From Martelella sp. HB161492 (GTDB lineage Bacteria; Pseudomonadota; Alphaproteobacteria; Rhizobiales; Rhizobiaceae), in the NCBI RefSeq assembly GCF_013184775.1, contig NZ_JAATVV010000010.1, forward strand, positions 124,001-188,000: DNA of 64,000 nt, given 5' to 3'. Position numbers and translations under genes: made by a program. Position 1 is the first letter of the stretch; every line of letters begins with the position of its first letter. Positions 9,457-18,026 of the stretch are shown in pieces. The notes beneath the pieces are model-generated. The model searched no databases and had not been told where the DNA came from. It saw only the letters and a list, made by a program, of their open reading frames with translations.

Positions 9457-9945
9457 ATGACAGAGACTGCGCCCCTTGCCACCGCATCGCCGGCCATCAC
9501 ATCGCCGGATGGAGAAATGACATCCTTCATGAAAAGCCTGGTGCAGCTGATGCGCGCCCAGGATGTCTATGACACCTGGGAGGGGCGCAGTGATGCCTCG
9601 ATCCTGGAGGATTACATCGTCACCAAAGCGCAGCGGAAGGTTATCCCGATCATCGGTGATCCGGACCCGGATGTGCTGTGGCGGCTGGAGATTTACTATT
9701 CCGCCATTGGTCTCGCCATCGAGAAGGAAACCGGCATTATCGCCTCGCCGATGATGAAGATGCATCACGAAGGCTTCGGCCGTGTGCTGCTGACCTGCGG
9801 GCGGCTTGTCGTGCTGGTGAAATCGCTGCGCGATGTGCATCGTTTCGGCTTTGAAAGCCTGGAAAAGATGGATGAGGCAGGGTCGAAACTGGTGGCCGAG
9901 GCGGCGGCGATGGTCGCGACCTGGCCTGATGTCGCAAAGCTTTGA
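9457..9945 (+). CDS. NifX-associated nitrogen fixation protein (DUF269)
   Basis: This 162-residue protein has the DUF269 hallmarks: SFMKSLVQLMRAQDVYDTW, a core VIPIIGDPDPDVLWRLE, and a C-terminal helix region. The family is found almost only beside nifX. Its biochemical role is not firmly known. The ATG at 9457 is preceded by AGGAGTGAG and follows the nifX stop by 4 nt, so the longer frame from 9412 was rejected. Confidence 0.92.
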   Translation: MTETAPLATASPAITSPDGEMTSFMKSLVQLMRAQDVYDTWEGRSDASILEDYIVTKAQRKVIPIIGDPDPDVLWRLEIYYSAIGLAIEKETGIIASPMMKMHHEGFGRVLLTCGRLVVLVKSLRDVHRFGFESLEKMDEAGSKLVAEAAAMVATWPDVAKL

Positions 9946-9955
9946 GGGCGGACCG

Positions 9956-10159
9956 ATGAGCGATCTGGATGATATGCAGAAGAAGGTCCGCAAGCTGAAC
10001 TCGCGTGCTGGCAATGCCAAGATGGAGCTGCATGATCTGGCCGAGGATCTGCCGGTCAACTGGGGCGAGATCGTCGCCGTCGCCGAGAAGACCTACAAGG
10101 TCTTTGCTGAGCTTGACGCTGCCAAAAAGCAACTGGCGGCGATGGAGGCCGAGGCATGA
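9956..10159 (+). CDS. CCE_0567-family (DUF683) small nif protein
   Basis: This 67-residue helical protein has conserved KVRKLNSRAGNAKMELHDLAEDLP and WGEIVAVAEKTYKVF segments, typical of the DUF683/CCE_0567 metalloprotein family found between DUF269 and fdxB genes in diazotrophs. It probably forms a helical-hairpin dimer. The function is unproved. It starts 10 bp after the DUF269 stop and overlaps fdxB by ATGA. Confidence 0.9.
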   Translation: MSDLDDMQKKVRKLNSRAGNAKMELHDLAEDLPVNWGEIVAVAEKTYKVFAELDAAKKQLAAMEAEA

Positions 10160-10476
10160 GCGAGGATTTCAAGACCCGCGACGGCTCGGCCTGGATGCCG
10201 GACTATCTCACCGCGATTGACGGGGCGACCTGCATTGGCTGCGGCCGTTGCTACAAGGTCTGCTCGCGCGATGTGATGCATCTCTACGGTGTTGATGATG
10301 AGGGCGCGATTCTCGGCATCTGCGACGAGGATGAGGATGATGATTTCGACGGTGAGCTGAACCGCATGATCATGGTGGTGGACAAGGCGGGGGCCTGTAT
10401 CGGTTGCGGCGCCTGTTCGCGGGTCTGTCCCAAGGGTTGCCAGACGCATGTTCCGGCGGCAGCGCTTGCCGCTTGA
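10156..10476 (+). CDS. fdxB: Nif-specific ferredoxin III (2[4Fe-4S]) FdxB
   Basis: This 106-residue ferredoxin has two cluster motifs, CIGCGRCYKVC and CIGCGACSRVCPKGC, separated by an acidic insert rich in Asp/Glu (about residues 56-64). It fits ferredoxin III of nif clusters, which is thought to supply electrons to FeMo-co synthesis or nitrogenase. It is translationally coupled to the preceding gene and is the last gene before a 173-bp gap containing an inverted repeat. Confidence 0.95.
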   Translation: MSEDFKTRDGSAWMPDYLTAIDGATCIGCGRCYKVCSRDVMHLYGVDDEGAILGICDEDEDDDFDGELNRMIMVVDKAGACIGCGACSRVCPKGCQTHVPAAALAA

Positions 10477-10503
10477 GACGTCCCCAACAAGACGGGGATG
10501 AAC

Positions 10504-10543
10504 GGTGCGGAAGCGTGCTGGCGCTTCGAAGCGCTTCCGCACC
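10504..10543 (+). repeat. Inverted repeat between fdxB and nifQ
   Basis: A 12-bp perfect stem GGTGCGGAAGCG / CGCTTCCGCACC encloses a 16-nt loop that contains part of a second palindrome, GCGCTTCGAAGCGC (10521-10534). The two structures are mutually exclusive. There is no T-run, so it is not a classical terminator. It may stabilise mRNA or reduce read-through into nifQ. Confidence 0.6.
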
Positions 10544-10649
10544 GGTTTGAAGACTGACGGCATGAGAGAGAGCAGGTTTTCGAGATTTGGAGGCGATGGC
10601 TCAAGCGCCGGGTCAACAGAAGTCGGGTCTTAAGAAGAAGGAGAGCGAA

Positions 10650-11294
10650 ATGTTTGCCGATACCTATGCCTATCTTCTTGCCGCGCAATGGCCGGCGATT
10701 GATGCGGAAACCGGTTTTGACCGTCACGTGATGGCCTGCGTGCTGTCGCTTGCCCGCTACGAGGTGGAAGAGGGGGCAAGTCCCTCCATCAGTGCGGCAA
10801 CCGGTCTGACGCTCTCGGAGCTCTCCCGCCTCATCAATCGCAATTTCCCCGGCCTTGATCGCCGGCTTTTCGATTTCGTTGCCTGCGAAGCCCCCGTCAT
10901 GGATGAGGAAGAGGAGATGCTCCGGCAATTGCTGCTCCACCATGCTGCGCCCGGTCTGGAGCTTGCACCGCTCTTTGCCAGGATCGTGGCACGCCGCGCC
11001 ATGCATGACGACCATCTCTGGCAGGATCTCGGCCTTTTCGCTCGGCCGGAACTGTCGCGAATGCTCTATCGGAATTTTCCGACCCTTGCGGCGGGAAACA
11101 CCAGAAACATGAAGTGGAAGAAATATTTCTACCGCGCATTGTGTGAGGCGGAAGGCTTTGTCCTCTGCACGGCGCCGTCCTGCAAACAATGCGATGATTT
11201 CGGCGATTGTTTTGGCGCGGAAGATGGGGAAAGCCGCCTGGCACGGATCCGCAATGCGACACCGGCCGAGCGCCTGTTTCACGCCGGGGCATGA
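10650..11294 (+). CDS. nifQ: Molybdenum donor protein NifQ
   Basis: This 214-residue protein ends with the diagnostic motif C-x4-C-x2-C-x5-C (CTAPSCKQCDDFGDC) that holds the Mo-Fe-S cluster in NifQ. NifQ supplies molybdenum to the NifEN/NifH complex for FeMo-co. The conserved MKWKKYFYRALCEAEG precedes the motif. The ATG at 10650 has AGGAG 8 nt upstream, so the longer open frame from 10587 is unlikely. The mod genes follow directly. Confidence 0.94.
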   Translation: MFADTYAYLLAAQWPAIDAETGFDRHVMACVLSLARYEVEEGASPSISAATGLTLSELSRLINRNFPGLDRRLFDFVACEAPVMDEEEEMLRQLLLHHAAPGLELAPLFARIVARRAMHDDHLWQDLGLFARPELSRMLYRNFPTLAAGNTRNMKWKKYFYRALCEAEGFVLCTAPSCKQCDDFGDCFGAEDGESRLARIRNATPAERLFHAGA

Positions 11295-11348
11295 TTCGGC
11301 AGCAATGTCGGCCTTGGTGTCAGGTTTCCGACCTGAGGGGGCCGTGAT

Positions 11349-11364
11349 TGTAGGCTTTGTAACA
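11349..11364 (+). promoter_or_regulatory. NifA upstream activator sequence before modE
   Basis: TGTAGGCTTTGTAACA matches TGT-N10-ACA exactly and lies about 88 bp upstream of the predicted start. A weaker site with one mismatch (TGT-N10-ACC) lies at 11318-11333. Confidence 0.65.
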
Positions 11365-11416
11365 CGGAAAGCCGATATCGCCCGGCAGAATGCCCCTGAG
11401 CGAAGCGTTTCCGTTC

Positions 11417-11431
11417 TGGCACAGGGTTTGC
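11417..11431 (+). promoter_or_regulatory. Sigma-54 promoter of modE-modABC
   Basis: TGGCACAGGGTTTGC has GG-N10-GC spacing and full agreement with TGGCAC-N5-TTGC. The predicted start is near 11443, just before the ModE-like palindrome. Confidence 0.8.
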
Positions 11432-11445
11432 TTTGAGTCTGTCAT

Positions 11446-11472
11446 GCGTTATGTAGTTGAACTACATAACGC
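11446..11472 (+). promoter_or_regulatory. ModE/Mo-box-like operator at the modE transcription start
   Basis: The perfect palindrome GCGTTATGTAGTT-G-AACTACATAACGC has 13-bp arms. Its outer CGTTATGTA / TACATAACG arms closely resemble E. coli ModE operators, but the spacer between them is one base longer (7 instead of 6). It begins about 3 bp after the predicted start, so ModE-molybdate binding would block the sigma-54 promoter. Confidence 0.75.
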
Positions 11473-11494
11473 TCAAACCAGGGGATCGAAGGAT

Positions 11495-12304
11495 ATGGTC
11501 AAGGGCAGCATTCAGCCAGCACTGACATTCGAAAACCAGACCGGCGACCGCGCCGGCGAGGAGCGTTTCGCCCTTCTGGCCGAGATTGACCGTCTCGGCT
11601 CGATTTCGGCAGCCGCAAAGGCAGTCGGCCTTTCCTACAAGGCCGCCTGGGATGCGGTGAACGCCATGAACAACCTGTTTCCGCGTCCGCTGATCATCAA
11701 GCGGCCGGGGGGTGCCCATGGCGGCGGTGCCGAGGTGACGGAGGAGGGCCGGCGCGCGCTTGCCGTTCACCGGCTGCTCACCGCCACACTTGGCGAGATC
11801 ATATCCGGTCTTGAAACCACGATTTCGGGTGATCCTTCGATTTCCTTTCCCGCCAACTCGCTTCTCTGGAGCCCCGTTATGCGAACCAGTGCCCGCAATT
11901 GCTATCACGGCACGATCGAGGCCGTGACCCACGGTGCCGTCAATGCCGAAGTGCTGCTAAAGATCTCACCCGATGTCACGCTGACGGTGATCATTACCGA
12001 GCAGAGCGTCGCCAATCTGAAGATCGCGCCCGGCGTTCAGGCCTATGCGCTGATCAAGGCCTCGACCCCGATCCTGATCGAGGACGACGACAAGATCATG
12101 ACTTCGGCGCGCAACCGGATCACCGGCACGGTGATCTCGGTTGAACCCGGCGCGGTCAACGCCGAGGTCGTGCTCGATATCGGCGAGGGCAAGACGCTCT
12201 GCGCCATTGTCACCGATGACAGCGCCGAAGGTCTGGCGCTTGTCCCCGGCAAAAGCGTCACCGCGCTGATCAAATCCTCCCAGATCATTCTCGCGCTCGG
12301 CTGA
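11495..12304 (+). CDS. modE: Molybdate-responsive regulator ModE (MopA/MopB type)
   Basis: This 269-residue protein has an N-terminal LysR-like winged helix (residues about 20-115, with GSISAAAKAVGLSYKAAWDA) and two C-terminal Mop/TOBE molybdate-binding repeats. Each repeat starts with a TSARN motif (RTSARNCYHGTIEAV and MTSARNRITGTVISV). With molybdate bound it represses Mo uptake genes and, in some alphaproteobacteria, alternative nitrogenase genes. The start at 11495 has GAAGGAT upstream and follows the operator palindrome by 22 bp, so autoregulation is likely. The longer frame from 11390 would run through the promoter and was rejected. Confidence 0.93.
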   Translation: MVKGSIQPALTFENQTGDRAGEERFALLAEIDRLGSISAAAKAVGLSYKAAWDAVNAMNNLFPRPLIIKRPGGAHGGGAEVTEEGRRALAVHRLLTATLGEIISGLETTISGDPSISFPANSLLWSPVMRTSARNCYHGTIEAVTHGAVNAEVLLKISPDVTLTVIITEQSVANLKIAPGVQAYALIKASTPILIEDDDKIMTSARNRITGTVISVEPGAVNAEVVLDIGEGKTLCAIVTDDSAEGLALVPGKSVTALIKSSQIILALG

Positions 12305-12328
12305 GCGCCCTTTATCAGGACCGAAACG

Positions 12329-13075
12329 ATGAAAAACACATTTGCCCTTCTTGCCGCCGTTGCAGCGTTTGTTCCAGCCTCCGCCTTTGCCGGTCAGATC
12401 AATGTCGCCGTTGCCGCCAATTTCACCGAGGCCGCCAAGGATATTGCCGCCGCCTTCAATCAGCAGACCGGCGATGACGCCGTGCTGTCCTTCGGCTCTA
12501 CCGGCAAGCTCTATACCCAGATCGCCAACGGCGCGCCCTTCACCGTCTTTCTCGCCGCCGATCAGGAGCGTCCGGAAAAGGCCGTGACGGAGGGCCTCGC
12601 CGTCGAAGGATCGGAATTCACCTATGCGATCGGCAAGCTGGTGCTTTACAGCAGCGATGCCGGACTGGTGGATGATGACGGCGCCGTTCTCAAAAGCGAG
12701 GATGGTTTCGACAAGATTGCCATCGCCAATCCGGATGCCGCACCTTATGGCGCTGCCGCCGTTGAAACCATGAAGGCGCTCGGTCTCTATGACACGCTGA
12801 CGCCGAAGATCGTGCAGGGCGACAGCATTTCCCAGACCTATCAGTTCGTCACCACCGGCAATGCTGAGCTCGGCTTTGTCGCTTTGTCGCAGGTGATTGA
12901 TACCGAAGGCGGCTCGCAATGGGTGGTTCCGGCCGATCTCTATACGCCGATCAAACAGGATGCCGTTCTGCTCAAGACCGGAGCCGATGACGAAACGTCG
13001 AAGGCCTTTATGGACTTCCTGAAAAGCGACACCGCCCATAAGATCATCGAAAGCTATGGCTACGCCGTCGAATAA
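12329..13075 (+). CDS. modA: Molybdate ABC transporter, periplasmic binding protein ModA
   Basis: This 248-residue protein has a Sec signal peptide (cleavage likely after PASAFA) followed by INVAVAANFTEAAKDI, the ModA ligand-loop start, and FGSTGKLYTQI, which carries oxyanion-binding serine/threonine residues. It captures molybdate or tungstate in the periplasm. It lies 24 bp after modE and is co-transcribed with modB and modC. Confidence 0.96.
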   Translation: MKNTFALLAAVAAFVPASAFAGQINVAVAANFTEAAKDIAAAFNQQTGDDAVLSFGSTGKLYTQIANGAPFTVFLAADQERPEKAVTEGLAVEGSEFTYAIGKLVLYSSDAGLVDDDGAVLKSEDGFDKIAIANPDAAPYGAAAVETMKALGLYDTLTPKIVQGDSISQTYQFVTTGNAELGFVALSQVIDTEGGSQWVVPADLYTPIKQDAVLLKTGADDETSKAFMDFLKSDTAHKIIESYGYAVE

Positions 13076-13114
13076 CGCCGCGTTGCCAGTCACCACGCCT
13101 TGTTGGATCTCCCC

Positions 13115-13780
13115 ATGGCCGAAGCCGTCTTTCTGACCTTGAAGCTCGCAGTCCTCACCACCTTTTTCCTTCTGGTGGTGGGGATTCCGATCGCCTGGTG
13201 GCTGGCGCGTTCGAAAGCCTGGTGGAAGGAGGCGGTGGGCGCCATTGTCTCCCTGCCGTTGGTGCTGCCGCCGACCGTGCTCGGCTTTTATCTTCTGCTG
13301 GCCTTCAGTCCGCAAAGCACCCTTGGCCAGGCGCTGAAATCGGTGATCGGCTTCACGCTTCCCTTCACCTTTGCCGGTCTCGTGGTCGGTTCGGTGATCT
13401 ATTCGCTGCCCTTTGCCGTGCAGCCGATCCGCAATGCCTTCGAGGCTTTCGGCGAGGAACCGCTGGAAGCGGCGGCAACCCTCAGGGCAGGCCCGCTCGA
13501 TCGCTTCTTCACCGTTGCCCTGCCGCTTGCCCGGCCGGGCATTCTCACCGGTGCCATTTTAGGTTTTGCCCATACGGTTGGCGAATTCGGTGTCGTCTTG
13601 ATGATTGGCGGCAATATTCCCGGCAAGACCAAGGTGCTCTCGGTGGCGATCTACGATTATGTCGAGACGCTGGAATGGGGCAAGGCCCACATCCTCGCCG
13701 GCTCCATGGTGGTCTTCTCCTTCATCGTCATCCTGTCGATGATGCTGATCGAAAAGCGGCTGAGGAACCGGCTGTCATGA
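13115..13780 (+). CDS. modB: Molybdate ABC transporter permease ModB
   Basis: This 221-residue inner-membrane permease has about five or six hydrophobic helices and the EAA-loop region ([14 protein letters not shown] ... LPLARPGI) that contacts ModC. The ATG at 13115 was chosen over in-frame TTG codons at 13100 and 13103. It overlaps modC by ATGA. Confidence 0.94.
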   Translation: MAEAVFLTLKLAVLTTFFLLVVGIPIAWWLARSKAWWKEAVGAIVSLPLVLPPTVLGFYLLLAFSPQSTLGQALKSVIGFTLPFTFAGLVVGSVIYSLPFAVQPIRNAFEAFGEEPLEAAATLRAGPLDRFFTVALPLARPGILTGAILGFAHTVGEFGVVLMIGGNIPGKTKVLSVAIYDYVETLEWGKAHILAGSMVVFSFIVILSMMLIEKRLRNRLS

Positions 13781-14868
13781 GTGATCCCATGCTTTCTGCC
13801 CGCTTTGCCGGGCCGCTCGGTTCCTTCCGGCTCGATGCCGATTTTGTCTTTCCGGCCAATGGCGTCACCGCGCTGTTCGGTCCGTCGGGCTGTGGCAAGA
13901 CCTCTATCCTGCGTGCCTTTGCCGGGCTGAACCAGCTGCCGGAGGGACATTTTGCCATCGGCGGCGAGACCTGGCAGGACGGCGGAACCTTCCTGCCGGC
14001 CCACCGTCGCGCCGTCGGTTATGTCTTCCAGCAGGCCAATCTGTTCGCCCATCTCTCGGTCAGGGACAATCTCGTCTTCGGCCTGAAGCGGCTCGACCGG
14101 GCCGCGCGGGAAAAGGCACAGGCCCGTTTTGACGATCTGGTTTTGCTGCTTGGAATCGGTCATCTGCTGCAGCGCGCGCCACGCAATCTGTCCGGCGGCG
14201 AACGGCAGCGCGTTGCGATCGGCCGCGCACTGCTGACCGAGCCGAAACTTCTGTTGATGGATGAACCGCTGTCGGCGCTTGATCTCGCCTCCAAGCGCGA
14301 AATCCTGCCCTATCTGGAATCCTTGCGCAAAAACCTGTCGATCCCGGTTGTCTATGTCACCCATGCGCCGGACGAGGTGGCGCGGCTTGCCGATCATCTG
14401 GCGGTCGTGGAGGCGGGGCGGGTGCTGGCCTCCGGCCCGCTGACCGAGACGCTTGCAAGGCTCGATCTGCCGATCCGCCGTGATGAAAATGCAGGCGTTG
14501 CCATCACCGCCACCGTTGAGGCGATCGACCTGCAATATCATCTGGCACGGGTCAGCTTTTCCGGCGGCACGCTTTTTGTGCGCGATCCCGGACTACCGGT
14601 CGGTTCGTCGCTCCGGGTCATGGTGCTGGCCCGCGATGTATCGCTTGGCCTTGGCGCCAGCGATACGCCGTCGTCCATCATGAACCGCTTCCCGGCAGTG
14701 GTCACCGAAATTGCCACCGGCGAGCATCCGGCGGTTCTGGCGGTGAAGATCGATGCCGGCGGCACGCCGCTTCTGGCGCGGCTGACGGCACGCTCGGCCG
14801 ATCTGCTCGGCCTTCGTCCCGGCATGGACGTCTTCGCCCAGGTGAAATCCGTGGCGATTGTCGAATAG
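13777..14868 (+). CDS. modC: Molybdate ABC transporter ATP-binding protein ModC
   Basis: This 363-residue ATPase has Walker [10 protein letters not shown], signature [15 protein letters not shown], Walker [13 protein letters not shown] and the switch His in [10 protein letters not shown]-terminal TOBE/Mop domain (about residues 290-363) is typical of ModC and allows Mo sensing. The start is coupled to modB by ATGA; a far longer open frame beginning at 13198 overlaps modB and is not credible. Confidence 0.95.
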   Translation: MSDPMLSARFAGPLGSFRLDADFVFPANGVTALFGPSGCGKTSILRAFAGLNQLPEGHFAIGGETWQDGGTFLPAHRRAVGYVFQQANLFAHLSVRDNLVFGLKRLDRAAREKAQARFDDLVLLLGIGHLLQRAPRNLSGGERQRVAIGRALLTEPKLLLMDEPLSALDLASKREILPYLESLRKNLSIPVVYVTHAPDEVARLADHLAVVEAGRVLASGPLTETLARLDLPIRRDENAGVAITATVEAIDLQYHLARVSFSGGTLFVRDPGLPVGSSLRVMVLARDVSLGLGASDTPSSIMNRFPAVVTEIATGEHPAVLAVKIDAGGTPLLARLTARSADLLGLRPGMDVFAQVKSVAIVE

Positions 14869-14960
14869 GTGCCCTTTTTTCGTCATCTGCGGGTTACAGT
14901 CTGCGGCAAACGCCGTCCTGTCGCAGGTGACGGCAGCGACCATTGCCAGAGGATCCCAGA

Positions 14961-15809
14961 ATGCTCAATATCGCTCTTATCGGACTTGGTCATATGGGCC
15001 GCGCCATCGCCGTCCATCTGGCCGAAACCGGCGCCTGCAAGGTCAGCGCCTGGAACCGCTCCGGCGTCACGCTTGATGGTGTGGCGGTGCTTGGCGACCC
15101 AGTCGATGCCTTTGATGCCGATGTGGTGATCACCATGCTGTCCGATGATGATGCAATCCGTGCCGCTCTTCTCGACAGCGGCGCTCTGGAAAAGGCGGGC
15201 AAGAGCGCGATCCACATCGTCATGTCGACGATCTCGACCGGATTTGCCGCTGAACTGACCGGCCTTCATGCCCGTCTCGGTCTCGAATTTCTGATGGCGC
15301 CGGTTTTCGGCCGGCCCGATGTGGCAGCGGCTGGCAAGCTCAATATCATCGCCGCCGGGGATGCTGCGGTCATCGCAAGGGCAAGGCCGGTTCTCGACCT
15401 GATCGGCCAGAAGACCTATGTCGTCGGCGAAAGACCCGAAATGGCAAGCGCGGTAAAGCTTTCCGGCAACGCCATGCTGGTCAATGCGGTGGAGGCGATG
15501 GCCGAGGCCGCGGCCATTTCCGAGACCCATGGTGTCTCGCGCGCCGCCTTTCTCGATATCATGCTCAATACGCTGTTTTCGGCGCCGGTCTACAAGGGTT
15601 ATGGCGCCAAGATCATCAGCGGCGATGACAGCGTCGGCTTTACGCTCACCCTTGCCGCCAAGGATATCCGTCTGGCGCTGGCGGCGGCCGGTTCCGATGC
15701 CGACGTGCCGCTGATTGCGCTTCTGCGTGACCGGATCGCGCAAGGTATCGACGAGGGACGCGGCAATGAGGACCTCGCCGCCCTGTCAAAGGTCAGCCTC
15801 AGGGGGTGA
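14961..15809 (+). CDS. NAD(P)-dependent oxidoreductase, beta-hydroxyacid dehydrogenase family
   Basis: This 282-residue protein has an N-terminal Rossmann motif GLGHMG (residues 8-13) and a 6-phosphogluconate/3-hydroxyisobutyrate dehydrogenase-like fold. The catalytic lysine lies in KLSGNAML and a substrate-binding segment in MSTIS. The substrate is unknown; the family includes 3-hydroxyisobutyrate, tartronate-semialdehyde and imine reductases. The ATG at 14961 has AGAGGA upstream. It is 92 bp from modC and may be read as a separate unit. Confidence 0.85.
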   Translation: MLNIALIGLGHMGRAIAVHLAETGACKVSAWNRSGVTLDGVAVLGDPVDAFDADVVITMLSDDDAIRAALLDSGALEKAGKSAIHIVMSTISTGFAAELTGLHARLGLEFLMAPVFGRPDVAAAGKLNIIAAGDAAVIARARPVLDLIGQKTYVVGERPEMASAVKLSGNAMLVNAVEAMAEAAAISETHGVSRAAFLDIMLNTLFSAPVYKGYGAKIISGDDSVGFTLTLAAKDIRLALAAAGSDADVPLIALLRDRIAQGIDEGRGNEDLAALSKVSLRG

Positions 15810-15830
15810 TGAGGAATTTTCCCCAGCGTT

Positions 15831-16220
15831 TCAGGCGGATGGCGGGGCCAGGCCATTCGGCAGTGAAATCCAGATCACGGTCTGCGCTTCTGGCGAATGA
15901 CGGGAGAGATGTCCCTTGCCATGCGTGTCCTCAACCAGCACGAATGTTCCGGCGGTGACGTGGCGAACCGCGCCGTCGCTTGTTTCATATTCAACCGCAC
16001 CGTCGAGCCGTACTGTCAGAACCGGTTCCGGCACGGTGTGCCAGGCAACTTCGCGCATGCCGGCCGGAATATGGGTAATGCGCATACGCGATGCCGGATA
16101 GCTGGCGGTGACGTCGAAAGCAACCGCATCCGGATGCACGGCGGTCTTGGTCGTCGGCAGATCGATCTCGCCGAAATGAGATTCCCCGTCTGGCGTGGCA
16201 TAGATGCGCAAGCAATGCAT
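15831..16220 (-). CDS. Small cupin-fold protein
   Basis: This 129-residue single-domain protein has beta-strand-rich sequence with PEPVLTVRLDGAVEYETSDG and VTAGTFVLVEDTHGKGHLSRH, which resemble the two cupin motifs. One or two metal-binding His positions are present. There is no signal peptide. Function cannot be assigned. It is convergent with the dehydrogenase at 14961 and lies 57 bp downstream of the pyruvate-kinase-like gene, so the two may be co-transcribed. Confidence 0.7.
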   Translation of the reverse strand: MHCLRIYATPDGESHFGEIDLPTTKTAVHPDAVAFDVTASYPASRMRITHIPAGMREVAWHTVPEPVLTVRLDGAVEYETSDGAVRHVTAGTFVLVEDTHGKGHLSRHSPEAQTVIWISLPNGLAPPSA

Positions 16221-16277
16221 GGCTGCAGCCTTTCCGAATTTTGGATCGAGGGCGGCGGAGGTCTGTTGTTGAAGTTT

Positions 16278-17762
16278 CTACCAGCTCTTCAGGGCCCGCA
16301 ATTCGGGCGTCTTCTTGAAGATATGGGCGTCCATGCGGGTGAGCAGACGGTCGAGCACGGAAACGGCTTCGCCGATCGCCGGGCCCTTGTTCAGCATCAC
16401 GCATTCGGCGCGTGCGCCCATGGCGGCATCGGTCATCTCGCCGCGTGAGGGCACGCCGGATTTGACCAGGCTTTCCAGCACCTGGGTGGCCCAGATCACC
16501 GGCACGCTGGCCGCTTCGCAGATCCACAGGATCTCTTCCTGCATCTCCGCCAGCCGTTCGAAACCGATTTCGGCGGCCAGATCACCCCGCGCGATCATCA
16601 CCGCGAAGGGGCGTTTGCCCGCAGCGCGTGCGATCAGCGCCGGCAGGTTCTTCACCGCTTCCGGCCGTTCGATCTTGGCCACCACGCCAAGGCCGGGATT
16701 GGCCGCGCCCCCGGCAGACAGTTCCCGGTCGAGAAGGTCGAGATCTTCCGGCCGCGAGACGAAGGAATAGCCGATCATGTCGGCCAGGCCGATCACGCTT
16801 TTCATGTCCGCCTCGTCCTTGGCGGTGAGCGGCGACAGGCCGAGCGCCGTGTCGGGCAGGTTCAGCCCCTTTTCCGGTTTCAGCTTCACCCCACCGGCCT
16901 TGACCCGCACGGCGCGGATGATCGCCTCATTGTCGCTGATGCTTTCGACCACCGCTTCCATCTTGCCGTCATCATAGAGCAGCCGGTCACCGACCTTCAG
17001 CCGGGTCACCATTTCCGGCAGTGAAACACAGGCGGAAAAACGGATGGTCTCGTCAATGCGCGGCACATCGCCGGTCAGAAGGCGGATCCTCTCGCCGGTC
17101 TGGAGCTTCATTTTCTTTTCCGCCATCGCCACGTCGCCGGTGCGGATTTTCGGTCCGGCAATATCCATCATCAGATGCAGCTGCCGGCCGGTCGCCATGC
17201 GGGCGGTCTCAAGGTTTTCCGCCATGGCTTCCCAGTCCTGCGCACTGTCATGGGCGCAGTTGATCCGGGCAATATCCATGCCGCGCCGGGCAAGATCGCT
17301 GAGAAGCGCCGGGTCCGTAGCAGCGTCCTGAGGCAGGGTCACCATGATGCGGCTGCGTCGCGCGCCGCCCGTCCGGCCAAACATCAGATCTGCCGCCTCC
17401 TCCAGACGCCGCTCGCCGTCAAAGAAATCGCCCTGGTCCGGCAAAATAGCGGTGCTGTCGCGGCCGGCGAGGGCGGCGAGCGCCACAAGCACCGCATCAA
17501 GCGTCGGCAGAACGCGGGCTTCAAGCCGGCCGAGCGAGGAAAGGCCATGGCGCATCAACGCCTTCTGCAAGGGGCGGAGGTCGTGATGGCGCAGCGCCAG
17601 ATAATGGGCGAGATTGCGTATTCCCGGCATCGCGGCGGCGTCCGGGCCGAAACCGGTCAGGATCGCCTGCGCCTCGCTCAGCACCATGCCGCGCAGTGCA
17701 AAGACGCGGTCATGCAAGCTCCACAGATCGTCCATGTCGGTGAGATCGCTGAATTCGGCCAT
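16278..17762 (-). CDS. Pyruvate kinase-like protein with N-terminal extension
   Basis: This 494-residue protein carries the pyruvate kinase barrel in its middle and C-terminal part: SRIMVTLPQDA, MDIAGPKIRTGDV (phosphate/K+ region), VVAKIERPEAVKNL (catalytic Lys-Glu strand), ARGDLAAEIGFERL and VIWATQVLESLVKSGVPSRGE. About 130 N-terminal residues have no counterpart in classical pyruvate kinase, and the C-terminal allosteric domain is missing. Such forms exist in several alphaproteobacteria; whether they are active kinases is uncertain. The ATG has GGGAGGACC upstream. Confidence 0.82.
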   Translation of the reverse strand: MAEFSDLTDMDDLWSLHDRVFALRGMVLSEAQAILTGFGPDAAAMPGIRNLAHYLALRHHDLRPLQKALMRHGLSSLGRLEARVLPTLDAVLVALAALAGRDSTAILPDQGDFFDGERRLEEAADLMFGRTGGARRSRIMVTLPQDAATDPALLSDLARRGMDIARINCAHDSAQDWEAMAENLETARMATGRQLHLMMDIAGPKIRTGDVAMAEKKMKLQTGERIRLLTGDVPRIDETIRFSACVSLPEMVTRLKVGDRLLYDDGKMEAVVESISDNEAIIRAVRVKAGGVKLKPEKGLNLPDTALGLSPLTAKDEADMKSVIGLADMIGYSFVSRPEDLDLLDRELSAGGAANPGLGVVAKIERPEAVKNLPALIARAAGKRPFAVMIARGDLAAEIGFERLAEMQEEILWICEAASVPVIWATQVLESLVKSGVPSRGEMTDAAMGARAECVMLNKGPAIGEAVSVLDRLLTRMDAHIFKKTPELRALKSW

Positions 17763-17941
17763 GAGGTCCTCCCGTTTTCTCCGAGCATAGGAATGATCCT
17801 TGACCGTTCAATGACCGAGCAGAGACGCTTTGTCACCCCGGCATATCGAAGCATGCCGCTTTCAGCGTTATGTCGGGCTTTCCTTGCCGGCTGTCAGCCT
17901 GCAATCTGGCACGCGGATTGCAGCGAGATCGTCAGCTTTTG

Positions 17942-17978
17942 AAATTGTGCACAAAATAATAAGAAATGAGCACAATTT
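17942..17978 (+). promoter_or_regulatory. Operator-like inverted repeats before the TRAP operon
   Basis: AAATTGTGC and GCACAATTT form 9-bp arms 19 nt apart, and the left arm is also half of a perfect TTGTGCACAA palindrome (17945-17954). TTGT...ACAA sites are typical of FCD-type GntR regulators, one of which is encoded in this operon at 21865. The site lies about 50-85 bp before dctP. Confidence 0.6.
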
Positions 17979-18026
17979 GAAAGTGACGTGTTCAAATTTT
18001 ACGCAAACGCTTACTGGAGAGCCAAT

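Noticed and set aside
11318-11333. Second NifA site before modE
   Set aside because: TGT-N10-ACC has a mismatch in a key base; mentioned with the better site but not called as its own feature.
11966-13315. 449-codon minus-strand open frame
   Set aside because: Covers modE, modA and part of modB in antisense, with no ribosome site or recognisable domain.
13198-13776. Long N-terminal extension of ModC
   Set aside because: It would run through modB in another frame; the ATGA-coupled start at 13777 begins the normal ATPase domain.
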